In this document: piece by piece, positions 20,972-32,256 of the stretch
How positions within the stretch are numbered: position 1 is the stretch's first letter
Layout of the letters: every line of letters begins with the position of its first letter
From: Lonicera japonica
Lineage: Eukaryota; Streptophyta; Magnoliopsida; Dipsacales; Caprifoliaceae
Assembly (NCBI GenBank): GCA_021464415.1
Contig: CM038471.1
Span: 74,254,851 to 74,318,850 of the forward strand
Direction: 5' to 3'
Length of the DNA stretch: 64,000 bases
Notes under the pieces: model-generated
The model's input: the letters and a program-made list of their open reading frames with translations, nothing else
Databases searched by the model: none
What the model was told of the DNA's origin: nothing
Made by a program: the position numbers and the translations under genes

Positions 20972-22689
20972 ACCGGAATTCGACTTGAAGAACTTTCAGT
21001 CAAGTCAAAACTTGTAGTCTAGTGATCAAATATACTATTTAATCAAATACAATCATTATTAAAATAGAATATAAATTATTTGAGCCATGCTTCTTAAATT
21101 GCGTACGTGTTCCAGTTTCTAGTAGCAATAGTTTTTAACTTGGTACATCCAAATTTGTACGAAATATAAGAGAACAGAACAACTGGAGCGCCACAAAGAG
21201 AGAGTCTAAGAATAAAGAAATCGAATAAGAAGCCGAGTGAGAGCAACAAAGAAGAACGAGAAAACCGATCGGCTCTCGATTCCTTTATTGAGGTTAGATT
21301 TTTCTTTTCTGTAAATCGTTGTTAAATTCTCAGATCTATTCCGTTTCTCTCGTTTTATGATGATTGATTGATAGATTGGATCTCAAATTTTTGTTTTTAA
21401 TAGATTCCATTCTTTCTTGGTTTGAGTGTTTCCTTATCATCGATCTCTATATTGACTAGGTCATTCACTCGATCTCGAAAATTCTGAACGATTTCGATCG
21501 ATTGTATGTGTTTTTATGGTCGGATTAGTGTTTTGAATGATTCTATTGTATAAATGCGTGTGGATTCTCAGTTACCCTCATAAGGTTAACCGGAATTATT
21601 TGATTTGATGATTGCTGTTGTTGTTCCGTGCTTGTTGAGATAAGAACATCAGATGATTTTTAAGTGATTTATGGTGCTTTTTTATGGCCCTAATTTCGAT
21701 TAGTTGTGAATATTGAGTCTGCATTAATATGCATTTCTGTTATGGCTTGGTGTTATGAGATTGTGTTTTTGTTTTAATATGCATTTTAGCTATGGCTTGT
21801 TGAGATAAGAATGTGGGATGAATGGAAGTGACATATGATGATTTTTTTGGGCCTAATTTCGATTAATTGTGAAAATTGAGTCTACAATAATATGCATGTT
21901 TGCTATGGTTTGGTGTTATGAGATTGTTATTTGTTTCTATGTTTTGAGTGATGCTTACGAAAATATTGATTCTCTGTGAATGAATAACTAAACAAATAGA
22001 AAGAGAATGGACATTCAACACTATGAAAGGGAAAGATTAGAACACAGTCATAACTCAGTTCTAAATTCTAATTCAGCATTGGGTTGTTTTGCATACAAAT
22101 GATCCTCTTAGATATTGTTAAAAACATGGTCAGATTTTTGGCGATCGTTGCAGCCTGTGGTCCTCGATATTCTTATCCACTGCCAGCACTGTTCAGGAAC
22201 TCTCTAAGTACAAACTAAGTTGAGGGCCTTGAGGCAATCCTTACACCAGTGTTTGAATGCATTGCCTAGCAAGACGGCTCAGGTCTTATGCTAACCGTGT
22301 TGGGTTGATCACAACTATGCCCTAATCCTAGTTATAGTCCCCAAATATGTACCGGATTCATCTAGTCTAAAAGAGTTCCATCACTAGAAGTTCTATTGTT
22401 CTGTTTTATAGGTGAATTATTTCTATTTGCATTCATAATCATCAGTGTACTGGGTAGTATATCATGTTTCAAACTTCAAAGACTCGGCCATAACCGAGTT
22501 GACTCAGCAATGTCAACTCGGGTTTGCAATCCACCTTACCCTAAGGCCTAAACTTTACTCTTTACTAGTTTTGCAAGAAACATACCTGAACCAGACTGAA
22601 TCATCTGCATTTCGGCTGTAACCGTCCAAATATCATGTTCTCATCTGTGTCATACCAAGTCTATTCGAATTGTACCTAGTTAAGGAAGA

Positions 22690-23470
22690 AACAAAACAGA
22701 GAAATCAGATCTCAGGGAAGGAAAATAATCTAGCCTTTTACTGCTTTTGCAGATCCAGTTTTTTCAAAGTAGATGCACAAGATTCAGTAGTGAATTTCAG
22801 TAGATAATGGCAGACAATGAAAACCAAATAGAGAATCTAGATTTCACAGAAGGAAAGTGAGCTAACGTTTTACAGATTTTCTAGATCCAGTATTTTCCTT
22901 TAAAAGCGTGTGCGTGATTCCATGAATCATGAGTGAATCTCAATGAATCTTTGACCTTAGCTCTCAATCTCCCTTTATACTTATAGAGAAAACAAAGAGA
23001 GAAATTGGATTCTCAGAAGGAAAATTAGCTAACCTTTGCTTTTGTAGATCCAGTGTTTCCCTAGGATTGTCCGCATGCAACTGTGATTTATCATGAATCT
23101 CTGTCGATCCTGGCTCTAGATCTCCTTAATGGCAGATAGAGAAAACAAAATCGAGAATCAAGATTTTATGGAAGGAAAATAAGCTAACATTTTACATAGT
23201 TTCTAGATTCATTGTTTTCCTATAAAGTGCGTGTGTGCCGATTCATGAGTGAATCTCTACAGATCGCTGATCTTGGCTCTCAATCTCCCTTATGCTTGAT
23301 AAAGGAAACAAAGAGAAAAAAATAGATCTGAAGGAAATTTAGCTAACCTTGTACAGCTTTTGTAGATCCAACTTTTTCCTTGGACGTATGTAACTGTGAT
23401 TCATCGGTTAATCTTAACCTATTGGTGATTTTGGCTCTCGATCTCCCTTATGTAGATCTCTCTTTCTTGC
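22690..23470 (+). repeat. Tandem repeat of about 155 bp, five diverged units
   Basis: Units start near 22697, 22830, 22996, 23152 and 23319. Each carries GAGAA..AGATT, GGAAGGAAAATNAGCTAAC, TTTTGTAGATCCAGT, a TGTGATTCATSA block and TTGGCTCTCAATCTCCCTTA. Alternate units are most alike in places. It lies within the leader intron of UBA gene 2 and is absent from that of paralogue 1. Confidence 0.8.
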
Positions 23471-23647
23471 GGCACTCTATTTTCCAGATTTAGGATTTGC
23501 AACAATTGCCCCATGTTCTATTTATAAAGTTTTGAAAATGACTGTTCTCGAACTTTCTGTCTTCTTATTTTAGAGTTTTGAAAATGAATGTTCTCGGTAT
23601 TTCCTGCTTTCGTATTTTAAAGTTTGAGATGGACTTTGGGTAAGTTA

Positions 23648-23883
23648 TTGGGCCTCCCTCTTTCAAATATTCGAACACTATAGTCTCAATGTTATTGGGC
23701 TCAACTGGAAGGAGATTTTTTTGGAATTAGCTGCGTTTGTTTAGGTTTTACATGGGTCCAGTTTGCTTTCTTGTTTTGATCCCTATTTAGTTGTATTCTT
23801 AGTGGACATCTTGTCCTCTATTGCTGTATAATTTTCTGGTTTATTGATAAATTTCTTTGTGACCTATCAAAAAAGAAAAACAA
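23648..23883 (+). mobile_element. 5'-truncated LINE with 20-bp target duplication
   Basis: The insert ends TGACCTATCAAAAAAGAAAA, the A-rich 3' end typical of plant L1-type LINEs. AGATGGACTTTGGGTAAGTT (23628-23647) and AGATGGACTTGGGGTAAGTT (23884-23903) flank it, one difference in 20. Only the 3' end is present (236 bp), as usual after incomplete reverse transcription. Confidence 0.75.
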
Positions 23884-25009
23884 AGATGGACTTGGGGTAA
23901 GTTTTTCAAGTGCTATTTATTATTAGGTAGGCTTTTTAAGTTCCCTATTATTTGGTTGGTTAATTAATTGTTTATAATATCTGATATTTTTTATAACATG
24001 TCACAATCTAAGTGACCAAAGGTGTGAGCGTGGGTGCGAGAGTGCTAGAGCAACGACTTCTATAATGGCTAGATAACAGAGAGTTTTCCAGAGCATCTGG
24101 TTTCTAAATTAATTACAAATATTGTATTCAGATTGTTATGGTTTTTTGTCTCCTAGATACAAATACTATTCCTATAATAAACTCTAAATCAAGAGTGCGT
24201 TTCCTTTTTGGGAAAAAACAATTTACCGATTTTCATGATAGTCAGTTTTCTTTCTAACCATTGATTGTGTTGAAATTAGTGTTTTTCTTAAAGGCCCAAA
24301 TAGACTCTTGATATGTGACGGAGGTAGTAATCTTCTTTTCTTTTAAGAAAAAAGAAGATAAGCGAAGGAATTACTTTTCCACAACAATGAGAAGGATATG
24401 AAGAATGATATTCACAACAGTATACCAATTAGACTGCAAAGTTCTGTTGGAGTACATTCAATAGGATTGAGATAGAGAAGGTAGGCTTTCTTTGTAAATA
24501 ATGTGTACAAATACGTGCACAATAAGTCTGCGAATCCATATTGATGGGAAATGATGTTAAACTTCACTACATCTATTTGACATGGTTGAAAATAAGTCAG
24601 TACAGTTATTTTCATTTGTTCAAATTTTCTTCTCTTGATATGCTTACAGCCATATATGCGCTTTCCCATTTGTGTGATATTTGCCACCATCTTGTTATTA
24701 TGATTTTGCAAGTAAATTATGGATACTTTGGTAAGTGACCTTACATGAATGGACATGGTAGATCAAAAGTGCGCAAGTTTACATGGTTCCCTATTTCGTA
24801 ACATGTAGAATCTATAAGCAAAAAAATTTGATGTAACGGGGACATTGTTTTTCATATGTTCATTAGTTCTAAGCACACAATGGCTACATTCTTTGCATTT
24901 GTTTTCTTTTTCCCTTCAATTATGAGTTCGGTACTTTCCCATTAGGAACTAAAATTAAGATGACATTCTAACAATGCAGGATATATCAATTGACTTACAA
25001 TCGAGAGAT

Positions 25010-26644
25010 ATGAATACAGCAACAAAGTCCAAGTCCAAGGAACTTCCCTCTCCTAATTCTGCCAAGGAACAACAGAAGGCTTACGATCCTGTTTCTGGTA
25101 CATTCCATAGGTTAGATGAAAGAGAGGAGCATATTGCTGATTACGATTCACTGTCCAACTGTGGAAGCTCCTCTGGCGAGTCTGAGGACCATAAAGACAA
25201 ACCCGCTAGTGCAACTCGGCAAGAAACAATACCAGGATCCGACAACGATAAGCGAGAGAAGATTCGCCTGAAGAACGAGAAGAAACATCAGCGCCAAAGG
25301 GAAAAGCGCGCACAAGAGCTGCATGAGCGGTGCACCGGCTACCTCATGTCGAGGAAGCTGGATTCGCTTTCTCAGCAGCTTGTGGCCATGGGATTCTCGG
25401 CCGAGCGGGCCACCTTGGCCCTTATGTTGAACGAGGGCAGATTAGAGGAGTCGGTCAACTGGCTTTTCGAGGGAAATGAAGAAGCAGCTAAACAGAAGGG
25501 TGTTGCAAGTGGGGCTAATTTGAAGCTTGATATTAGCGAAGAGCTTGCTCGGGTTGCGGCAATGGTGGTAAGGTACAAGTGCTTGAAGCAGGAGGTGGAA
25601 CGGGCCGTTGTTTCTTGCGAGGGTGACCTCGAGATGGTGGAAGAAACATTGAGAACGAAGCCAGACCCACCTATTGTTCCTCCAAAGCCAGAAAAACCTG
25701 CAGCTACTACGGTTACCGCACAGCCGATTAGGAACGAAATTAATAACTCCAGTAGGGGAATGATGTTGGCAAAACCTCTGGAAACTGGGAGTAGAAGCCC
25801 GCAACCTACAACGTCACAATTGAATTTACTTTCAGAGAAGAGATGGGCAGTGGCAGGTTCAAGCTCTGTGGCAGAGAAAGTTGTGGCTCAGTCCAATGAT
25901 GGTGGTGGAAATGAAGGGAGAAATATACCGGTTCGGGAGCCGGTGATTATGATGCAACGGCCACAATTGATGAACATAAAGCAGAACTTTGTTGCCACTG
26001 CCGCATATGCAAACAAAGCTGCAACTGTTGAAACTCTCATGTTGAACAGAAAAGTGTTACAAAACCAAAGCATTGGTGGGTTTCATGGCAGCCGTGGTCC
26101 AGAAAATTTGACCTCTCAGCATTTCCTTCCACAATCACATAATAGTAGAAATATTGGCCCAGAGAATTTGAACGCGCAACCATATTACCCACAAACGCAA
26201 TATATGCAGCACCGTTCACATGCGTCCGGCTCAGTCAATTCAGCACTAGCCAGCTTGCAAAGGACGTGGAGTGCAGTGGGTGCACAGTCTCCTTCGATTA
26301 ACAGTCCATCTTCGCTCGGATTGTTTTCCGGTTGGGGCTCAACTGGGGCTCAGGGACACGCGGATTGGAACGCAAGGGGGGAGGTGATTTATAACTGTGA
26401 TTACAACAAAATCGATTGGACGTTGGAGTGTACTGGTTCGCCTCCAAAGGCAAGCAGGCCAATATTGGGCTTAAGGAATGCTGGGGGCTCAAATGGTAGG
26501 CATGTAGCTGGGTTTCGGGATGGGGGTGTGCCAATGGAACCAACCACTGTGTCTTCGGGGGTCCCGTGCGAGTGGACTTCGCCTTTTGCAGGAAAGGACA
26601 TATTTAGCTTGCCGAGGCAGTTTGTTACTTATCCTTCTCCCTAG
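25010..26644 (+). CDS. UBA-domain protein, paralogue 2 (544 aa)
   Basis: Intact coding exon, clearly homologous to the protein at 12102-13967. The open frame extends upstream to an ATG at 24974, but that ATG lies in the ATGCAG of the intron acceptor, so the start is taken as 25010 (MNTATKSKSKELPSP). Domains: a basic stretch (KREKIRLKNEKKHQRQ), UBA-like domain at about 118-154 (LVAMGFSAERATLALMLNEG), a second UBA-like segment at about 172-217, a divergent linker, then GLFSGWGSTGAQGHADWN and the conserved C-terminus EWTSPFAGKDIFSLPRQF. It is 77 residues shorter than paralogue 1, mainly in the N-terminal region and the linker. Both copies are free of stops, so both are probably expressed. The function is inferred only from the ubiquitin-binding domain type. 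Confidence 0.92.
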   Translation: MNTATKSKSKELPSPNSAKEQQKAYDPVSGTFHRLDEREEHIADYDSLSNCGSSSGESEDHKDKPASATRQETIPGSDNDKREKIRLKNEKKHQRQREKRAQELHERCTGYLMSRKLDSLSQQLVAMGFSAERATLALMLNEGRLEESVNWLFEGNEEAAKQKGVASGANLKLDISEELARVAAMVVRYKCLKQEVERAVVSCEGDLEMVEETLRTKPDPPIVPPKPEKPAATTVTAQPIRNEINNSSRGMMLAKPLETGSRSPQPTTSQLNLLSEKRWAVAGSSSVAEKVVAQSNDGGGNEGRNIPVREPVIMMQRPQLMNIKQNFVATAAYANKAATVETLMLNRKVLQNQSIGGFHGSRGPENLTSQHFLPQSHNSRNIGPENLNAQPYYPQTQYMQHRSHASGSVNSALASLQRTWSAVGAQSPSINSPSSLGLFSGWGSTGAQGHADWNARGEVIYNCDYNKIDWTLECTGSPPKASRPILGLRNAGGSNGRHVAGFRDGGVPMEPTTVSSGVPCEWTSPFAGKDIFSLPRQFVTYPSP

Positions 26645-27062
26645 GGCTTTTAGAACTTTGAGCAACAAAGATGTGGTTGGGATTTTAGTTGTTGTATGAA
26701 ATGGCTGTGTTTGATGTATTGATTGTTTATTACCAGTCAAAAAAAAAAAACATCTTTTGTTCTTATCTTATATTTATAAATTTTGGTTTTTCCCTTTGGT
26801 CTCTTGCTTTGCTATCTCATTATCGATTTTATCTTAATTGAGCTTAGGTAGGGTCGTAAAACAAAGCAAGCTATTCGAGATTGACTGGCGACAGTTTTGT
26901 TAAAGGCTTGTTTGTGGGTAAATGAACCAATTTTGCGTTTTATTTTGAGCTTTTGTTTGATAAACTCGTTTTACGCGTTGCTCGATCGCGGTCTAAGCAG
27001 ACGGCTTGAAAACAGTTTTAAGCTCAAAAATGTTTATGACCGAAATTTGAAAAGCTTTTTGC
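26645..27062. other. 3' flank of UBA gene 2
   Basis: The first 110 bases match the 3' flank of paralogue 1. The stretch 26850-27057 has TAAACTCG and GGTCTAAGCAG motifs reminiscent of a dispersed plant repeat. Its right part ends at the copia retrotransposon. Confidence 0.5.
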
Positions 27063-27516
27063 TGTGAAGATTGGCTCACATTTGTTATTTGGTGGACCAT
27101 GATCGATCATGGAGTCGGCAGAAATTCCAGTGGGCTTTCATGATCGATCATGTGGTATACCATGATCGATCATGGTTAATGCACTTTGCCTATTTAGTTA
27201 GTTTTTGGCTCATTTGTGTAGATAACTTGATAACTTGAAAAGTAAGACTTGAGAGCTAAAAAGTGAGAAATTTTTTTCTTGTGTGCTTGTAATCACTCTT
27301 TGTTCCAATTATCAATAGAAGCTATCGTCTGTGTGGATTAGTGACTTTTACGCCGACACCACGGTAAAACCTTGTCTTGCGCAATTGTTTATTTATTTCC
27401 TATTTCTCTATTGTGGGTGTGCTTTTTTGTGTCGGTTCTTCTTTCGGGTAAACCATTTGGGCTTGTGAGACCCTCCCAGTTGCGTCGTGCTCGGTTGTGA
27501 GCGGTTTGGCGCAACA
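27063..27516 (+). repeat. 5' LTR (454 bp)
   Basis: Carries three copies of the palindrome CATGATCGATCATG (27097-27112, 27139-27152, 27160-27175). A polyadenylation region is likely in the TATTTATTTCC stretch. It lacks one 22-bp palindrome unit present in the 3' LTR. Confidence 0.95.
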
Positions 27517-27519
27517 AAT

Positions 27520-27532
27520 TGGTATCAGAGGC
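27520..27532 (+). other. Primer-binding site for initiator tRNA-Met
   Basis: TGGTATCAGAGGC, three bases after the 5' LTR, is complementary to the 3' end of plant initiator methionine tRNA except near its end. This is the usual copia primer. Confidence 0.9.
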
Positions 27533-27646
27533 TAAAACGAGAAAGGTGGGTTTTGTGTCGCACGCCAAGTGTTTGATAAAATTCCTAAGTGAGATTTTTC
27601 AATCTTTGTCTCGTTGTTGGTTTGTCAAGTCCATTGGTGATTGAAG

Positions 27647-30600
27647 ATGACTACTTCTAAAACCTCAAAGGTGTCAGCGATAAAGTTTGACGTAGAGAAA
27701 TTCGACGGAAAGTTGGTCAATTTCGGCATGTGGCAATGCCAAATGCGCGATGTCTTGATCCAACAGGAGTTGCATAAGGCATTGTTGGGTGTGGCAGCTA
27801 AGCCCACGATGATGACAGATGTTGAATGGGAAGAGTATGATTTGAAGGCTTGTAGCACTATCCAGTTGCATCTAGCTCAAAATGTGATATACTACGTTAT
27901 GCGTGAGAAATCCGCGGCTAGCATATGGAAGATACTGGAAGAGAAGTACATGATGAAGAGCATAGAGAACCGTCTCTATCTCAAGAAGAAGCTGTTCCGG
28001 TTTGAATATGCTAGAGGTATATCAATGAGTGAGCATGTCGATGAGTTTAACAAGATGATTTCTGATTTGTTAAACTTGAACGAGGACATGAAAGATGAGG
28101 ATAAGGCTATCTTATTGCTCAATTCACTTCCGGAATCCTATGACCATTTGAGCACCACTTTGTTATATGGTAAGGATTCAGTGAAATATGAGGACGTTTC
28201 TTCGGCACTGCTTGGTAATGAGCAGAGACAGAGGGAGAAATGTAGTACATCGTCCGATGTGTTGGTGACGCGGGGAATGACAGATGATCGAAAACAAGCA
28301 AAGCACAACAACTCTCGGTCCAAGTCACGTACTAAGTACTTGGATAACATGGAATGTTACAAGTGCAAAAGAAAGGGGCATATGAAGAAAAATTGTCCTA
28401 ACGCTTGGGTAGACAGAGGGAAGAAGAAGAATGCGGATGATACTGCGAATTCTGTTACTTCAGGGGATGATGATTTCGAGAGTATGTTAGTGGTTACTCC
28501 TAGGAAAAGCTCAACGGACGAGTGGATTCTAGACTCGGGTTGTTCGTACCACATGTGTCCAAACAAGGACCTTTTCCATACCTTGACGAAGGTGAATGGA
28601 GGAACGGTTTTGATGGGCAATGATCACGTTTGTAGGACGGAGGGTATTGGAACGATCAAGTTAAAGCTACATGATGGAGCAATCAGAACTTTGAATGAAG
28701 TTAGGTACATCCCGGATCTGAAGAAGAATTTGATTTCTTTGGGTTCTTTAGATTCCAACAGGTGCAAGATTGTACTCGAGAATGGAATGCTAAAGGTTAC
28801 TTCTGGTGCCTTAGTGTTGATAAAGGGAAAGAAAGATGGTAATCTTTATTTCCTTCAAGGTAGTACGGTGACGGGCAGCGTTTCAGTTTCTACGGAAGCT
28901 GGTGGAGCAAGTACAAGTTCGGATTCGACGAGATTATGGCACATGAGATTGGGACATGCCGGGGAGAAGGCGATGACGGTGTTATGTAAACAAGGTTTGC
29001 TCAAGGGTGCGAAGAGCTGCAAGCTGGAGTTTTGTGAGCATTGTGTGCTCGGGAAACAAACACGAGTAAAGTTTGGGACGGCTATTCATTGCACGAAGGG
29101 GTTGCTTGACTACATACACACAGATGTCTGGGGACCTTCCAAGACGAAATCCTTAGGAGGTAATCATTACTTTGTTACATTTGTAGATGATTTCTCTAGG
29201 AGGATTTGGGTATATCTCATGAAGCACAAAGACGAGGTCTTTGGGGTCTTTCTAAGGTGGAAGAAGATGGTCGAAAATCAGCTTGGCAGGAAGATCAAGG
29301 TGCTTAGATCCGATAACGGCGGAGAGTACACTAGTGATCCGTTTAAGGAGTACTGTCAAGATGAGGGAATTATTCGCCATTTCACGGTTAGAGGTACACC
29401 ACAGCAAAACGGAGTAGCTGAGAGGATGAACCGTACCTTACTTAAAAAAGTGAGGTGTATGCTGTCAAATGCAAATTTGGGGAAACAGTATTGGGCGGAG
29501 GCCTTATCTTATACGAGCTACATCGTGAACGTGTTGCCATCTTCAGGGGTCGATTACAAAATTCCTATGGAGGTTTGGACAGGATCTCATGCAAGTTACG
29601 ATTCATTACACATATTTGGGTGTCCGGCTTATTATCACGTCCGTGAAGATAAGATTGATCCAAAAGCCCGAAAGGCGATCTTTATGGGTTCAAGAATTGG
29701 AGTCAAGGGATACAAGTTATCGTGTCGTCAAGACAAGAAAATGGTCGTTAGCAGAGATGTTACATTTGATGAGGTTTCTTTGCTCAAGATGCCTACGGGA
29801 GAAAATGTAAAGGCTCTCGATGAGAGTGAGAGTAGAGGAGTGGTGCAAACGGAAGTTACTACGCTAGTGGTGACTATTCCGATGCAATCGGAAGTGACTA
29901 ATCCAGTTAATTCTTTCGATAGTGATTCGGAGAATGGGGAGACTCCTATTGAGGGGTCTAGTCAACAACAACGAGAGGTACCGTCTTTGGCGAGTGGAAG
30001 AGAGCCTAGAGCTCGACGAGCACCGCAACGATTTGGCTATGAAGATAGTGTGGCATATGCATTGGTGGTTTATGGCGATGAACCGACTTCTTATCGGGAG
30101 GCAGTGGCGGATAGTCATTGTGATGAATGGAAGGCGGCCATGGGTGAAGAGATGGATTCTCTTCACAAGAATGAAACCTGGGATCTTTGCAAGTTGCCAA
30201 AGGGGAAAAAGTCAATTGGGTGCAAATGGGTGTTTGCCAAGAAAGATGGGGTTCTAGATTCGGATGTTCGGTATAAAGCAAGATTGGTAGCTAAGGGATT
30301 TGCACAGAGGGAAGGGGTGGATTATAATGAAGTCTTCTCTCCGGTAGTAAAACACACTTCCATTAGAGTGCTATTAGCTATGGTATCGCAGTTTGACTTA
30401 GAGCTTGAACAACTCGACGTCAAGACGGCGTTCTTGCATGGGGATTTAGTCATTTAGAGGAGGAGATTTATATATCTCAACCGGAGGGGTTCAAGGTTGT
30501 TGGCAAGGAAGATTGTGTTTGTAAACTGAAGAAGTCCTTGTATGGGTTGAAGCAATCGCCTAGACAATGGTACAAGAAGTTTGACACATTCATGATGGCT

Positions 30601-31651
30601 CAGAAATTCAAGCGGAGTGATTTTGATCATTGCGTTTATTTCAAGAAACTCAAGGGGGATTCATTTATTTACTTACTCTTATATATGTTGATGATATGCT
30701 TATTTGTTCATCGAGTATGTTTGATATCAACACGGTGAAGGCTCAGTTGAGTCTCGAGTTTGAGATGAAGGACTTGGGTGGAGCTAAGAAGATTCTGGAA
30801 TGGAGATAGTAAGGGAGAGAAAAAAGGGAAGATTGTGCCTCACTCAGAGGCAATATCTAGAGAAAGTGGTAGTCCGGTTTGGGATGCAGGACTCAAAGCC
30901 TGTGAGTGTCCCATTGGCTCCTCACTTCAAGCTCTCGGCAACTATGGCTCCAGAAACAGATGAAGAGGTGGAGTATATGGCTCAAGTTCCGTATGCTAGT
31001 GCAGTAGGAAGCTTGATGTATGTCATGGTGTGTACTCGACCGGATATTGCTCAGGCAGTGAGCATTGTGAGTAGATTCATGACAAATCCGGAAAAACAGC
31101 ATTGGAATGCCGTTAAGTGGATTTTGCGGTATCTACAAGGAACGAAGAATAAGGGATTGGTGTACCAGAGAACCGAGGGGTCTATTATTTGCGGGTATGT
31201 TGATTCGGACTATGCTGGGGATCTTGACAAGCGACGGTCGACCACGGGGTATGTTTTCACATTTAGTGGTGGTCCGATTAGCTGGAGGTCGATGTTGCAA
31301 GGTGTAGTGGCGTTGTCTACTACGGAAGCAGAGTACATTGCAGCAACAGAGGCAGTCAAGGAAGCATTGTGGCTTCGGGGTTTGATAGGTGATTTGGGGA
31401 TGGTTCAGGAGAATGTCGATATACATTGTAATAGCCAGAGTGCTATTCATTTGGCCAAGAACCAAGTTCATCACGGACGGACGAAGCACATCGATGTTCG
31501 GTTTCATTTTATACGGGAGATTATCGAGAGTGGTGAAATAATTTTGAAAAAAATTGGCACCAAGGATAATCCCGCAGATATGATGACGAAGGTGGTACCG
31601 ATAACCAAGTTTGAGCATTGCTCGACTTTGGTTAACATTCTTTGGTGTTAA
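27647..31651 (+). pseudogene. Copia gag-pol polyprotein gene, three frame breaks
   Basis: The frame opens at ATG 27647 (MTTSKTSKVSAIKFD). Order: gag (27647-28300), CCHC zinc knuckle (28356-28397, CYKCKRKGHMKKNC), protease (DSGCSYHMC near 28532), GAG-pre-integrase (LWHMRLGHAG), integrase with acidic residues in HTDVWG, SDNGGEY and GVAERMN, reverse transcriptase from about 30175, and RNase H (about 31170-31600, YVDSDYAGD and STTEAEYIA). Breaks: an 8-bp insertion bringing a stop at 30455, a 2-bp insertion near 30688 at the YVDD-type catalytic motif, and a 1-bp loss near 30797. All lie within reverse transcriptase; the gag, protease and integrase part is one long open frame. The polyprotein would have made virus-like particles and integrated cDNA. 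Confidence 0.93.
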
Positions 31652-31767
31652 GGCCCCATTCGGAGGTAGAGGCTCTTCGGGGCCGGGTGTGATGCTATGG
31701 CAGTATTGATGGAGGAACAAGTGGAGTGAGGTAGGCAATTTGCTGGATGAATAGCTGCATGGCTCGC
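31652..31767 (+). other. Retrotransposon 3' untranslated region
   Basis: Contains a short potential stem-loop (GGCCCCATTCGGAGG with CTCTTCGGGGCC) just after the stop codon. No further coding. Confidence 0.5.
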
Positions 31768-31780
31768 CAAGGTGGAGATT
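31768..31780 (+). other. Polypurine tract
   Basis: AAGGTGGAGATT, mostly purine, directly precedes the 3' LTR, where plus-strand DNA synthesis is primed in LTR retrotransposons. Confidence 0.6.
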
Positions 31781-32256
31781 TGTGAAGATTGGCTCACATT
31801 TGTTATTTGGTGGACCATGATCGATCATGGGTATGTCCATGATCGATCATGGAGTCGGCAGAAATTCCAGGGGGCTTTCATGATCGATCATGGGGTATAC
31901 CATGATCGATCATGGTTACTGCACTTTGCCTATTTAGTTAGTTTTTGGCTCATTTGTGTAGATAACTTGATAACTTGAAAAGTAAGACTTGAGAGCTAAA
32001 AAGTGAGAAAATTTTTTCTTGTGTGCTTGTAATCACTCTTTGTTCCAATTATCAATAGAAGCTATCGTCTGTGTGGATTAGTGGCTTTTACGCCGACACC
32101 ACGGTAAAACCTTGTCTTGCGCAATTGTTTATTTATTTCCTATTTCTTTATTGTGGGTGTGCTTTTTTGTGTCGGTTTTTCTTTCGGGTAAACCATTTGG
32201 GCTTGTGAGACCCTCCCAGTTGCGTCGTGCTCGGTTGTGAGCGGTTTGGCGCAACA
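31781..32256 (+). repeat. 3' LTR (476 bp)
   Basis: Has four palindrome copies (31815-31830, 31837-31852, 31879-31892, 31900-31915) against three in the 5' LTR. The extra copy is a 22-bp direct duplication ending GTATGT. Apart from this, about seven substitutions separate the LTRs. Confidence 0.95.

Larger units (their letters stand above)
21150..25009 (+). other. 5'-leader exon and 3.7-kb leader intron of UBA gene 2
   Basis: The leader exon ends at 21292 (TTGAG|GTTAGA). The intron is 21293-24979, ends ACAATGCAG, and is followed by the same exon opening GATATATC as in paralogue 1. The intron is 2.5 times longer than its counterpart. It holds a five-unit tandem repeat (22690-23470) and a LINE fragment (23648-23883). 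The first-exon start near 21150 is approximate. Confidence 0.7.
27063..32256 (+). mobile_element. Ty1/copia LTR retrotransposon (5.2 kb)
   Basis: Complete layout: 5' LTR, primer-binding site, gag-pol region, purine-rich tract and 3' LTR. LTRs begin TGTGAAG and end GCGCAACA. The flanking 5-mers are TTTGC and TTTAC (4 of 5 identical). Excluding one 22-bp indel the LTRs differ at seven positions by my count, so the insertion is recent on an evolutionary scale. Integrase before reverse transcriptase places it in the copia superfamily. The coding region is broken, so the copy could move only with proteins from elsewhere. Confidence 0.95.

Noticed and set aside
27641..27646. TTG at 27641 as the retrotransposon start
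   Set aside because: An ATG lies two codons downstream at 27647 and plant genes rarely start at TTG.
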